From contig JAFTEP010000316.1 of the NCBI GenBank assembly GCA_017453605.1, positions 1 to 10,471 of the forward strand: a DNA stretch of 10,471 bases, given 5' to 3'. The position numbers and the translations under genes were made by a program. Position 1 is the stretch's first letter; every line of letters begins with the position of its first letter. This DNA is from Clostridia bacterium (GTDB taxonomy: Bacteria; Bacillota; Clostridia; Oscillospirales; SIG627). The notes below the pieces were generated by a model, which was not told the origin of the DNA, made no database searches, and saw only the letters and a list, made by a program, of their open reading frames with translations. Positions 1 through 5,887 of this stretch are shown piece by piece.

Positions 1-281
1 ATCATCAGCAGAAGTCCCTGGGAAGCGGTGAAGGTGGTGGTGAGAGCGCCCGCGGCGAGAGAGCCGTGGACCGCGCCGGCGGCGCCGGCTTCGGACTGCA
101 TCTCGACGACGTTGACCTTTTCGCCGTAGATGTTCTTGAGACCGGTGGCGGACCAGGAATCGGTCAGCTCCGCCATGACGCTGGAGGGCGTGATGGGATA
201 GATAGCGGCGACCTCTGTGAAAGCGTAGCTTACGTGCGCGGCAGCGGTGTTGCCGTCCATGGAAAGTTTCTTTCTTGCCAT
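1..281 (-). CDS. Pyruvate:ferredoxin (flavodoxin) oxidoreductase, N-terminal part (runs off the left edge)
   Basis: The enzyme (PFOR/NifJ family) decarboxylates pyruvate to acetyl-CoA and CO2 and passes electrons to ferredoxin or flavodoxin; it is a central cytoplasmic enzyme of anaerobic fermentation. Only the first 93 codons are in the window, against about 1,170 residues for a full enzyme. They begin MARKKLSMDGNTAAAHVSYA and contain the domain I signature YPITPSS at residues 28-34 and EMQSEAGAAGAVHG at 60-73. By family knowledge, Thr31 contacts pyruvate and Glu64 activates the thiamine diphosphate; both fall at the same numbers as in the Desulfovibrio africanus enzyme. The ATG start has AAAGGAG nine bases upstream (291-297). 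A consensus promoter lies about 75 bp before the start codon. It is divergent from the spoIIA operon. The family is certain; whether the rest of the gene is intact cannot be seen. Confidence 0.95.
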   Translation of the reverse strand, partial: MARKKLSMDGNTAAAHVSYAFTEVAAIYPITPSSVMAELTDSWSATGLKNIYGEKVNVVEMQSEAGAAGAVHGSLAAGALTTTFTASQGLLLM

Positions 282-356
282 GACTTTGTTCTCCTTTTGA
301 TTTTGATTGTCTTGTGTTTTCCTTTTCGTACAGACGTTTCGTTTGCGTACCGAGTT

Positions 357-385
357 ATTATACAACATTTTGCGCGGTTTGTAAA
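357..385 (-). promoter_or_regulatory. Sigma-A promoter of the pyruvate:ferredoxin oxidoreductase gene
   Basis: On the minus strand, a -35 box TTTACA (380-385) and a perfect -10 box TATAAT (357-362) are separated by exactly 17 bp. Transcription would start near 350, giving an untranslated leader of about 70 bases before the ATG at 281. No riboswitch-like fold was recognised in that leader. The match is strong enough to call without experimental support. Confidence 0.8.
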
Positions 386-406
386 TACAAAGGTGAAAAA
401 AAGGCG

Positions 407-418
407 GTGTTCGAACAC
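407..418. promoter_or_regulatory. Perfect 12-bp palindrome GTGTTCGAACAC, possible operator
   Basis: GTGTTCGAACAC is a perfect palindrome about 21 bp upstream of the -35 box of the oxidoreductase promoter. It is flanked by an A7 run (396-402) and a T6 run (419-424). The position would suit an activator or a remote operator. It could also form a very short hairpin (4-bp stem), too weak for a convincing terminator. It does not match LexA, Rex or CcpA sites. The palindrome is seen; the regulatory role is a guess. Confidence 0.3.
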
Positions 419-496
419 TTTTTTCTTGATGTAAGGGCAAATTGGACACCAAACGTCCGCGGTGCGTGAAAAAAACGGGGAGGGCGGCGGGATACG

Positions 497-528
497 ACAG
501 GATTTTTTTTAGGAAGGTGGTAGAATGA
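497..528 (+). promoter_or_regulatory. Candidate sigma-H promoter of the spoIIA operon
   Basis: In Bacillus subtilis spoIIA is transcribed by sigma-H, with consensus RnAGGAwWW and RnnGAATww separated by 11-12 bp. Here ACAGGATTT (497-505) fits the -35 box fully and GTAGAATGA (520-528) fits most of the -10 box, but the gap is 14 bp and includes a T8 run (503-510). An alternative reading is an extended -10 sigma-A promoter, TGGTAGAAT (518-526), without a good -35 box. Either way transcription would start near 533, just before the ribosome site, so the leader is very short. The position and the operon's known regulation favour sigma-H. Confidence 0.45.
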
Positions 529-534
529 GAGCAA

Positions 535-542
535 AAAGGAGG
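535..542 (+). promoter_or_regulatory. Ribosome binding site that fixes the spoIIAA start at 551
   Basis: AAAGGAGG ends eight bases before the ATG at 551 but only two bases before an in-frame GTG at 545. Normal spacing therefore selects ATG 551 and drops two residues from the longest open frame. Confidence 0.8.
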
Positions 543-550
543 AAGTGAAA

Positions 551-931
551 ATGACAAAAGACGTGAGAAGCGATTTTGAAAACGGAGTGCTGACTTTGAA
601 GATGCCGGACGAGATAGACCATCATTCGGCGAAGCTGATAAGGGCCGAGGCGGATTCGAGGCTTCTGACCCTGAGACCGAAAAAGCTCGTGATGGATCTG
701 TCCGGGACGCGGTTTATGGACAGCTCCGGGCTCGGGCTCATACTCGGCAGGGCGAGAAACTGCGAAAAGCTGAAAGTGGATTATCAGCTGCGGGATCCCG
801 CGCCGCAGGTGAAGACCATTTTGATGCTCGCCGGAGTCGACGGGATCATAAAGATCGCCGGGACATCCGAAGAATTCAAAGAAAAGGAAGAAAAGGAAAT
901 CATCGAAAAAAAGGAAGGTGAAAAGAGATGA
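551..931 (+). CDS. spoIIAA: SpoIIAA, anti-sigma F factor antagonist (STAS domain)
   Basis: SpoIIAA is the anti-anti-sigma factor of the forespore switch. Unphosphorylated, it binds SpoIIAB and releases sigma-F; SpoIIAB inactivates it by phosphorylating one serine, and SpoIIE reverses this. The 126-residue product is one STAS domain. The phosphorylation loop FMDSSGLGLILGR (55-67) places the target serine at Ser58, the same number as in Bacillus subtilis. The hydrophobic strand KKLVMDLSG (44-52) and the segment TILMLAGVDGIIKIAG (89-104) are also typical. After residue about 106 comes a tail of roughly 20 residues, almost all Lys and Glu, that has no counterpart in the 117-residue Bacillus protein. 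The stop overlaps the spoIIAB start (ATGA). No dacF precedes it, unlike in Bacillus. Identification is firm from motif and neighbours. Confidence 0.96.
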   Translation: MTKDVRSDFENGVLTLKMPDEIDHHSAKLIRAEADSRLLTLRPKKLVMDLSGTRFMDSSGLGLILGRARNCEKLKVDYQLRDPAPQVKTILMLAGVDGIIKIAGTSEEFKEKEEKEIIEKKEGEKR

Positions 932-1389
932 GAAGCGCGCTCAGAGGGAAAACAAAACTCATAAATTCTATAAAGGCGACTTTCGACTCCGTCTCCGAGA
1001 ACGAGTCGCTCGCGAGGATAATCATAACCGGGTTCATATCGGGCTTCGACGGTGTAAGCGCGTCGGATATCGCCGACGTGAAGACCGCCGTAAGTGAAGC
1101 CGTGACGAACGCGATCGTGCACGGATACAGAAAAAAAGACGGCAAGGTCACTCTCGCCGCGAAGCTGACCGAGGACGGAGATCTCACCGTCACTGTCAGC
1201 GACAAGGGAGTCGGGATAGAAAACGTGAAGCAGGCGATGGAGCCGTTTTTCACCACCGACAAGGAGGGCGAAAGGAGCGGGATGGGCTTTGCGATAATGA
1301 AGACCTTCACCCGGAGCCTCAGAGTCACGAGCGCGCCGGGCAAGGGGACGAGGGTCACGATGAAAAGAAAGATCGGCGCGGGGAGCTGA
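928..1389 (+). CDS. spoIIAB: SpoIIAB, anti-sigma F factor and serine kinase
   Basis: SpoIIAB holds sigma-F inactive in an ATP-dependent complex and phosphorylates SpoIIAA. The 153-residue product has the GHKL ATPase layout. The N box is SEAVTNAIVHGY (56-67), with Glu57 and Asn61 matching the catalytic base and Mg-binding Asn of the family. The G1 box is SDKGVGI (91-97) and the ATP lid with G2 box is TTDKEGERSGMGFAIM (109-124). The segment SENESLARIIITGF (23-36) matches the sequence after the first helix of known SpoIIAB proteins. About ten extra basic residues lie at the N-terminus. The ATG overlaps the spoIIAA stop by four bases, and the stop TGA shares its last base with the sigF ATG, so the three genes are translationally coupled, which suits proteins needed in fixed ratios. 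Confidence 0.97.
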   Translation: MRSALRGKTKLINSIKATFDSVSENESLARIIITGFISGFDGVSASDIADVKTAVSEAVTNAIVHGYRKKDGKVTLAAKLTEDGDLTVTVSDKGVGIENVKQAMEPFFTTDKEGERSGMGFAIMKTFTRSLRVTSAPGKGTRVTMKRKIGAGS

Positions 1390-2090
1390 TGGAGTTTGTC
1401 AACGATCCCGAAACGATCTTAAAAGCCGCCGCCGGAGACAGAGAAGCCGCCCAGACCGTGATAAAGACGAATATGGGACTTGTCAAGAGCGTGTGCAGGC
1501 GCTTCGAGGGCAGAGGTGTCGAGACGGAGGATCTCATACAGATCGGCGCGCTTGGGATGATAAAGGCTCTGAAAGCCTTCGATCCCGAAAGAGGCACGAA
1601 GTTTTCCACCTACGCCGTGCCAATGATGATCGGCGAGATCAGGCGCTTTATGAGGGACGACGGGCTGATCTCGGTGTCAAGAAAAACAAAGAGCGACTGC
1701 GCGAAAATAAACGCTTTCATACAGGATTTCCGCGGAAAAAACGACCGTGACCCCGATCTGAAAGAGATCTGCGCGGCGACCGGGATCTCAAAGGAGGACG
1801 CTGTTTTTGCCTTGGGTTCCGGTCAGCCGGTGATGTCGCTTCAGGACGGAGAAGAAGAAAGGGACGTCCCGGATTTTTCTGGAGAGGACGAACTTGAAAA
1901 GAGTTTTGAAAAGGAAGCTCTGAAAGAAGCGGTCCGTTCCCTCGAGCCTGAGGAACGGGAGCTGATAGAACTCAGGTATTTCAGAGGGCTCACACAGACG
2001 CAGGTAGCGCGCCTGACGGGAAAGACCCAGGTGAAGGTGTCGAGGGACGAAAAAAAGATCTGTCAGAAGCTAAAAAAGATGCTGGAATGA
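1389..2090 (+). CDS. sigF: RNA polymerase sigma-F factor, forespore-specific
   Basis: Sigma-F is the first compartment-specific sigma factor of sporulation, active in the forespore once SpoIIAB lets go. The 233-residue protein is a sigma-70 family member. Region 2 spans about 27-97, with DLIQIGALGMIKALKAFDP (48-66), the core-binding and -10 helix FSTYAVPMMIGEIRRFMRDD (72-91) and VSR (96-98). A region 3 segment covers about 104-150. Region 4 covers about 183-230 with the helix-turn-helix LTQTQVARLTGKTQVKVSRD (201-220). It is about 20 residues shorter than Bacillus SigF. The recognition helix differs from the Bacillus form GISQVQVSRLEKK, reading GKTQVKVSRDEKK here. Position after spoIIAB separates it from the close relative sigma-G. 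No terminator follows, so read-through into spoIVA is possible. Confidence 0.95.
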   Translation: MEFVNDPETILKAAAGDREAAQTVIKTNMGLVKSVCRRFEGRGVETEDLIQIGALGMIKALKAFDPERGTKFSTYAVPMMIGEIRRFMRDDGLISVSRKTKSDCAKINAFIQDFRGKNDRDPDLKEICAATGISKEDAVFALGSGQPVMSLQDGEEERDVPDFSGEDELEKSFEKEALKEAVRSLEPEERELIELRYFRGLTQTQVARLTGKTQVKVSRDEKKICQKLKKMLE

Positions 2091-2108
2091 CCTGAACGCG
2101 ATATCCGG

Positions 2109-2139
2109 GAATAAAACGGCGCGTGGCGGAGTATATATT
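2109..2139 (+). promoter_or_regulatory. Weak candidate sigma-E promoter before spoIVA
   Basis: In Bacillus subtilis spoIVA is transcribed by sigma-E in the mother cell. The 77-bp gap after sigF contains GAATA (2109-2113) and TATATATT (2132-2139), the latter agreeing with the sigma-E -10 consensus CATACAnT at five of seven fixed positions. The spacing is about two bases longer than usual. A separate promoter makes biological sense, because the spoIIA operon is switched on before septation, but the sequence match is modest. Confidence 0.3.
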
Positions 2140-2156
2140 AAGCAAAAACAAGCGAC

Positions 2157-2161
2157 GGAGG
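2157..2161 (+). promoter_or_regulatory. Ribosome binding site that fixes the spoIVA start at 2168
   Basis: GGAGG lies six bases before the ATG at 2168. The open frame extends back to a GTG at 2123, but those 15 extra residues are absent from known SpoIVA proteins and have no ribosome site of their own. Confidence 0.85.
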
Positions 2162-2167
2162 AAGGAT

Positions 2168-3634
2168 ATGGCGGACATCTACAGAGACATAGCGAAAAGG
2201 ACCGGCGGAAACATATATATCGGCGTCGTCGGACCGGTGAGGAGCGGAAAATCCACTCTGATAAAGCGATTCATGGACGAACTGGTGATAAACAATATCG
2301 CCGACGAAAACGAGAAAGCGCGAGCGGTCGACGAACTGCCGCAGAGCGCGTCCGGGAAGACGGTGATGACGACCGAGCCCAAATTCATCCCGGAAAACGC
2401 CGTCGAAGTCGAGGCGGGCGAAAACGCGCACTTTTTTATGAAAATGATCGACTGCGTGGGATTCGTCGTGCCCGGAGCGGAGGGGATCGAGGAAGACGGC
2501 GCGCCGAGAATGGTCTCGACTCCCTGGAGCTCTTCTCCCCTGCCCTTCGACAGAGCGGCGGAGCTCGGGACTCAGAAGGTCATAAAGGAACACTCGACCG
2601 TCGGCGTTATGGTGACGAGCGACGGGAGCTTCGGGGAACTATCCAGGGACGCCTTCACGGGAGCGGAAAAAAGGACGCTCTCGGAGCTCGAGGGCACGGG
2701 AAAGCCTTTTGTCATCGTGCTCAACAGCGCGAATCCCCTCTCGGAGAGCACGGCGGAGCTGGCAAGAAGGCTCGGCGAAGAATACTCCCGTCCCGTTATA
2801 CCTCTCAACTGCTTCACGATGGGAAAAGAAGAGATCGCGCTGATACTCACGACTCTTCTCGGCGAATTTGCGGTAAAGGAACTCGAATTCGAGGTGCCGT
2901 CGTGGTTTGTGAGGCTCGACGAGGATGATCCGGTGAGGATCGCGATCTCTGACGAGCTGAGCGCGATCGCCGGGAGGACCGACAGGATGAGGGACGCGAC
3001 CGGAGCGGTGACGAGCGGCTGCCACGAGATAAGCGAGATCAGGCTGAACTCTATAGACTACGGCACGGGAAAGGTGACGGCAAAGATCGTCCCGGAGGAA
3101 GGGACGTTTTTGAAGATCCTGAGCGAAAAGAGCGGGATGCAGATAAGAGAAGAAGCGGATCTGTTGGAAATGACCGGAGAGCTCGGAGCGATAAAAGAAA
3201 AATACGAGAAGATAAAGAACGCGCTCGAAACTGCTCAGGCGACGGGATACGGGATAGTCGTTCCGGCGACGGAGGACATCAGGCTGCAGGATCCCGAGGT
3301 CACAAAGCAGGCGGGCGGATACGGCATACGCTTCAAGGCGACCGCGCCGAGCATCCACATGATAAGGGCGAACATCGAGACGGAGGTCTCCCCCATCATC
3401 GGGAGCGAGAAGCAGTCGGAGGATATGGCGAAATTCATCCTCGAGAAGATCGACAACGAGCCCGAAAAGGTGTGGGAACTGAACATGTTCGGCAAGAGCC
3501 TGAACGAAATGATAAACGACGAGCTTAAAATGAAGCTCGCAAGGATGCCCGACGAATCGAGAGCGAAATTCGTGGATATGCTCCAGAAGGTCATAAACGA
3601 AGGAAGCGGCGGGCTCATCTGCATAATACTGTAA
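2168..3634 (+). CDS. spoIVA: SpoIVA, spore coat morphogenetic ATPase
   Basis: SpoIVA hydrolyses ATP to polymerise into the basement layer around the forespore, on which the coat is built; in Bacillus it is anchored by SpoVM. The 488-residue product matches the Bacillus protein (492) over its length. Walker A is GPVRSGKST (22-30, Lys28), the sensor threonines lie in MTTEPKF (Thr68, Thr69), and the Walker B-like aspartate is in MIDCVGFVVPGAEG (Asp95). These correspond to Lys30, Thr70/71 and Asp97 in Bacillus. The conserved EHSTVGVMVTSDGSFG follows, then the middle domain, and the C-terminus APSIHMI ... GSEKQSE ... INEGSGGLICIIL. The extreme C-terminus (GGLIxIIL), needed for localisation, is intact. 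It follows sigF by 77 bp on the same strand and ends just before a strong hairpin. In Bacillus it sits elsewhere on the chromosome. Confidence 0.98.
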   Translation: MADIYRDIAKRTGGNIYIGVVGPVRSGKSTLIKRFMDELVINNIADENEKARAVDELPQSASGKTVMTTEPKFIPENAVEVEAGENAHFFMKMIDCVGFVVPGAEGIEEDGAPRMVSTPWSSSPLPFDRAAELGTQKVIKEHSTVGVMVTSDGSFGELSRDAFTGAEKRTLSELEGTGKPFVIVLNSANPLSESTAELARRLGEEYSRPVIPLNCFTMGKEEIALILTTLLGEFAVKELEFEVPSWFVRLDEDDPVRIAISDELSAIAGRTDRMRDATGAVTSGCHEISEIRLNSIDYGTGKVTAKIVPEEGTFLKILSEKSGMQIREEADLLEMTGELGAIKEKYEKIKNALETAQATGYGIVVPATEDIRLQDPEVTKQAGGYGIRFKATAPSIHMIRANIETEVSPIIGSEKQSEDMAKFILEKIDNEPEKVWELNMFGKSLNEMINDELKMKLARMPDESRAKFVDMLQKVINEGSGGLICIIL

Positions 3635-3640
3635 ACACTT

Positions 3641-3681
3641 CGCCGGCATCCGCGATCTAAGCGGATGCCGGCGGGAGTTTT
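3641..3681 (+). terminator. Hairpin terminator after spoIVA, shared by convergent genes
   Basis: A perfect 13-bp GC-rich stem (3641-3653 with 3661-3673) closes a 7-base loop and starts six bases after the spoIVA stop. Its T tract is short (TTTT at 3678-3681). It lies between convergent spoIVA and ruvX and could stop transcription from both sides, though the minus side has no real T run. Confidence 0.8.
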
Positions 3682-3688
3682 ATGACTG

Positions 3689-4102
3689 TTATGATCTTTT
3701 GCGGTCGAGGTAGTCCTGGAGGATCAGAGCGGCGCTGACGGAATCGACGAGCCCTTTATGCTTTTTTGTTTTCAGCCCGGAATCCGACAGGAAGCGGTGT
3801 GCGACCACCGACGTGAAGCGCTCGTCGAAGGTCTCGACGGGGACGTCGGTGAGCGAGGTGAGGATCCCGATGAAAGCGAGGGTCTTCTCTACTCTTGCGC
3901 CGGATGTGCCGTCTGTTTTCAGAGGAAGCCCGACGACAATTCTTTCGGCGCCGGTCTCTTTTGCTTTTTGAGCCGCCTTGTTCGCGGCGTCGCGCACGCC
4001 CGAGACGCCTACCGCGCCGATAGAGCTTGCGAGAGTGCCCGAGGGATCGCAGGAGCTGAAGCCCATACGGGCGTCTCCGAAATCTATACCGAGAATCGTC
4101 AT
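3689..4102 (-). CDS. ruvX: RuvX/YqgF, putative pre-16S rRNA nuclease (Holliday junction resolvase-like)
   Basis: YqgF proteins have an RNase H-like fold. They were named as Holliday junction resolvases by structure and are now mostly linked to 16S rRNA 5'-end maturation. The 137-residue product has the expected length. The three acidic motifs are present: GIDFGDARMG (5-14, Asp7), FDERFTS (92-98, Asp93/Glu94) and HKGLVDSVSAALILQDYLD (115-133, Asp120), along with RIVVGLPL (54-61). The ATG comes one base after the stop of the upstream UPF0210 gene, and no Shine-Dalgarno sequence is visible, so translation is probably coupled. It is the last gene of the ACT / UPF0210 / ruvX operon. The family is certain; the exact substrate is not shown by sequence. 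Confidence 0.95.
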   Translation of the reverse strand: MTILGIDFGDARMGFSSCDPSGTLASSIGAVGVSGVRDAANKAAQKAKETGAERIVVGLPLKTDGTSGARVEKTLAFIGILTSLTDVPVETFDERFTSVVAHRFLSDSGLKTKKHKGLVDSVSAALILQDYLDRKRS

Positions 4103-4103
4103 A

Positions 4104-5468
4104 TCAGTTTTTCAGGCTGTGGATCGGAGCCGGGACTCTGCCGCCGCGCGCGATGAATGCGGCGGGAGAGGCGGTGTTGATCGCCATCACGGGAGCTTCG
4201 CCGAGAAGTCCGCCGAATCGGACGCTGTCGCCCGCTTTCTTACCGACGGCGGGGATGACTCTCACGGCGGTGGTCTTGGAGTTTACGACGCCGATGGCGA
4301 TCTCGTCGGCTATGAGTGCGGAGATCACTTCGGGCGGAGTGTCGCCGGGGACGGCGATCATATCGAGACCGACGGAACAGACGGCGGTCATCGCCTCGAG
4401 CTTTTCGAGCCTCAGACAGCCGCTCGACGCCGCGTCGATCATCCCGGCGTCCTCTGAGACGGGGATGAACGCGCCGGAAAGCCCTCCGACGTGGCTCGAC
4501 GCCATGACGCCGCCCTTTTTGACCGCGTCGTTGAGGAGCGCGAGGCAGGCGGTCGTGCCGCAGGCTCCGCACTGTTCGAGACCCATGGCTTCAAGGATGT
4601 GCGCGACGCTGTCGCCGACCGCGGGAGTGGGCGCGAGGGAGAGATCGACGATCCCGAAGGGGACGCCGAGGCGCTTTGAAGCCTCGCGCGCGACGAGCTG
4701 ACCCATGCGCGTGATCTTGAACGCGGTCTTCTTTATGATCTCGCTCAAAGCGGTGATATCGCAGTTTCCGGCGCTCTTTATCGCGGCGCTGACGACTCCG
4801 GGCCCGGAGACGCCGACGTTGACGGCGCAGTCGGCCTCGCCCATCCCGTGGAACGCGCCCGCCATAAAGGGGTTGTCCTCGGGGACGTTTGCGAAGACCA
4901 CCAGCTTTGCGCAGCCGATGGAATCCCTGTCGGCGGTGAGACGCGCGGTCTCGCAGACGACCTTTCCCATTTTCGCGACGGCGTCCATGTTTATGCCCGC
5001 CTTGGTGGAGGCGACGTTTACGCTCGAGCAGACGACCTCGGTCTCACTGAGAGCCTGAGGGATCGCGTCTATCAGGCGGGAGGCGCCGAGCACCTCGCCC
5101 TTCTGGACGAGGGCGCCGAAGCCGCCGATGAAGTTGACGCCGAGATCGAGGGCGGCGCGGTCGAGAGTGCGGGCGATCTTCACGTAGCTGTCGGAATCGA
5201 AATCCGCGCCTATAAGGCTTATAGGCGTGACGGAGATGCGTTTATTGATGATCGGGATCCCGAACTCCTTTTCGATCTGCATCGTGACCTTCACAAGATC
5301 CTTCGCCTTGCGGCAGAGCTTTGTATAGATCCTGTCGCACAGACGTTCGGGGTCGTCGCTCACGCAGTCGAAGAGGGAGACGCCCATCGTGACGGTGCGC
5401 ACGTCGAGGTGCTCGGTGTCGATCATATTGATCGTTTCGAGGATCTCGTCTTTGTTGATGTTAAGCAT
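4104..5468 (-). CDS. UPF0210 (DUF711, 'PFL family') protein of unknown function
   Basis: A 454-residue cytoplasmic protein with no signal peptide or membrane segment. It matches the UPF0210/DUF711 family, which is distantly like pyruvate formate-lyase in fold and has no assigned reaction. Recognisable stretches are ETINMIDTEHLDVRTVTMG (11-29), NKRISVTPIS, CSSVNVASTKAGINMDAV, GEADCAVNVGVSGPGVV, a glycine- and alanine-rich stretch PTPAVGDSVAHILEAMGLE, CGACGTTACLALLNDAVKKG and the C-terminal RVIPAVGKKAGDSVRFGGLL. The length is normal. The ribosome site AGGG overlaps the stop of the ACT-domain gene just upstream, nine bases separating that stop from this ATG. UPF0210 and UPF0237 genes are paired in many Firmicutes, so the ACT protein may regulate or bind this one; that is inference. 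Family sure, function unknown. Confidence 0.93.
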   Translation of the reverse strand: MLNINKDEILETINMIDTEHLDVRTVTMGVSLFDCVSDDPERLCDRIYTKLCRKAKDLVKVTMQIEKEFGIPIINKRISVTPISLIGADFDSDSYVKIARTLDRAALDLGVNFIGGFGALVQKGEVLGASRLIDAIPQALSETEVVCSSVNVASTKAGINMDAVAKMGKVVCETARLTADRDSIGCAKLVVFANVPEDNPFMAGAFHGMGEADCAVNVGVSGPGVVSAAIKSAGNCDITALSEIIKKTAFKITRMGQLVAREASKRLGVPFGIVDLSLAPTPAVGDSVAHILEAMGLEQCGACGTTACLALLNDAVKKGGVMASSHVGGLSGAFIPVSEDAGMIDAASSGCLRLEKLEAMTAVCSVGLDMIAVPGDTPPEVISALIADEIAIGVVNSKTTAVRVIPAVGKKAGDSVRFGGLLGEAPVMAINTASPAAFIARGGRVPAPIHSLKN

Positions 5469-5477
5469 TTTTATCCC

Positions 5478-5747
5478 TCAGATCTTGTGCATGGCGTTGA
5501 AGATGTCCTCGTGCATCGTGTGGATCGAAAGGCTCCTGTTCTGCCCGAGCTTTTCCATAATGTCGATGAAGCTGCCGAAGGGGCAGTTGAGTTTGTCGAT
5601 CTCGACGAGCATGATCATCGCAAAGTAACCCTGAAGGACCGTCTGCGAAATATCTATGATGTTCGCGTTGTGCTCGCGGCACTTCGCGCTGACTTCGGCG
5701 ATGATGCCGACGCTGTCCTTGCCGGTGACGGAAATAACGGCTAACAT
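5478..5747 (-). CDS. ACT-domain protein, UPF0237 family
   Basis: An 89-residue protein made of a single ACT domain of the GcvR-like type. ACT domains usually bind amino acids or other small ligands and act as sensors. The opening MLAVISVTGKDSVGIIAEVS (1-20) carries the characteristic GKDxxGI turn between the first strand and helix. NANIIDISQTVLQGYFAMIMLVE follows as the second and third strands. The ATG has GGAGG six bases upstream (5754-5758). It heads the operon with UPF0210 and ruvX, and a good promoter lies 34 bp upstream. The natural partner is the UPF0210 protein; the ligand is unknown. Confidence 0.93.
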   Translation of the reverse strand: MLAVISVTGKDSVGIIAEVSAKCREHNANIIDISQTVLQGYFAMIMLVEIDKLNCPFGSFIDIMEKLGQNRSLSIHTMHEDIFNAMHKI

Positions 5748-5780
5748 TGTTTTCCTCCGAAAAATCTCTTATTACGGCAA

Positions 5781-5809
5781 TTCTATCACAAAACCTTTAA
5801 AAACGCAAC
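5781..5809 (-). promoter_or_regulatory. Promoter of the ACT / UPF0210 / ruvX operon
   Basis: Minus strand: TTGCGT (5804-5809), a 17-bp spacer, and TAGAAT (5781-5786) preceded by the extended -10 dinucleotide TG (TGATAGAAT). The predicted start is near 5774, giving a leader of about 27 bases. Confidence 0.7.
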
Positions 5810-5828
5810 ACAAATTTGCCCGAAACAC

Positions 5829-5857
5829 TTGAAACGAAAAGAAAAATACTGTATAAT
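5829..5857 (+). promoter_or_regulatory. Promoter of yajC
   Basis: Plus strand: TTGAAA (5829-5834), a 17-bp spacer, and a perfect TATAAT (5852-5857). Transcription would start near 5864, about 24 bases before the ATG. The -35 box is only 19 bp from the -35 box of the divergent ACT operon promoter. Confidence 0.8.
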
Positions 5858-5887
5858 ATCGCCAACACACAGTGGAGGTTAGAAAAA

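Noticed and set aside
407..418. LexA (SOS) box reading of GTGTTCGAACAC
   Set aside because: Firmicute LexA sites are GAAC-N4-GTTC; here the half-sites are in the opposite order with no spacer.
66..434. 122-codon plus-strand open frame at the left edge
   Set aside because: It is antisense to the clearly coding N-terminus of the oxidoreductase and has no ribosome site or family likeness.
2123..2167. GTG start adding 15 residues to SpoIVA
   Set aside because: The added residues are not in known SpoIVA proteins, and the only ribosome site serves the ATG at 2168.
2639..3649. 336-codon minus-strand open frame
   Set aside because: It is antisense to spoIVA, which is conserved along its length, and has no domain or ribosome site.
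4848..5744. 298-codon plus-strand open frame
   Set aside because: It lies wholly opposite the UPF0210 and ACT genes. Its composition (Asp, Val, Arg, His rich) is what the reverse strand of GC-rich coding DNA gives, and it has no recognisable domain.
5816..5887. Upstream start for yajC
   Set aside because: It would begin before the promoter and the predicted transcription start, and it uses a TTG with no ribosome site.
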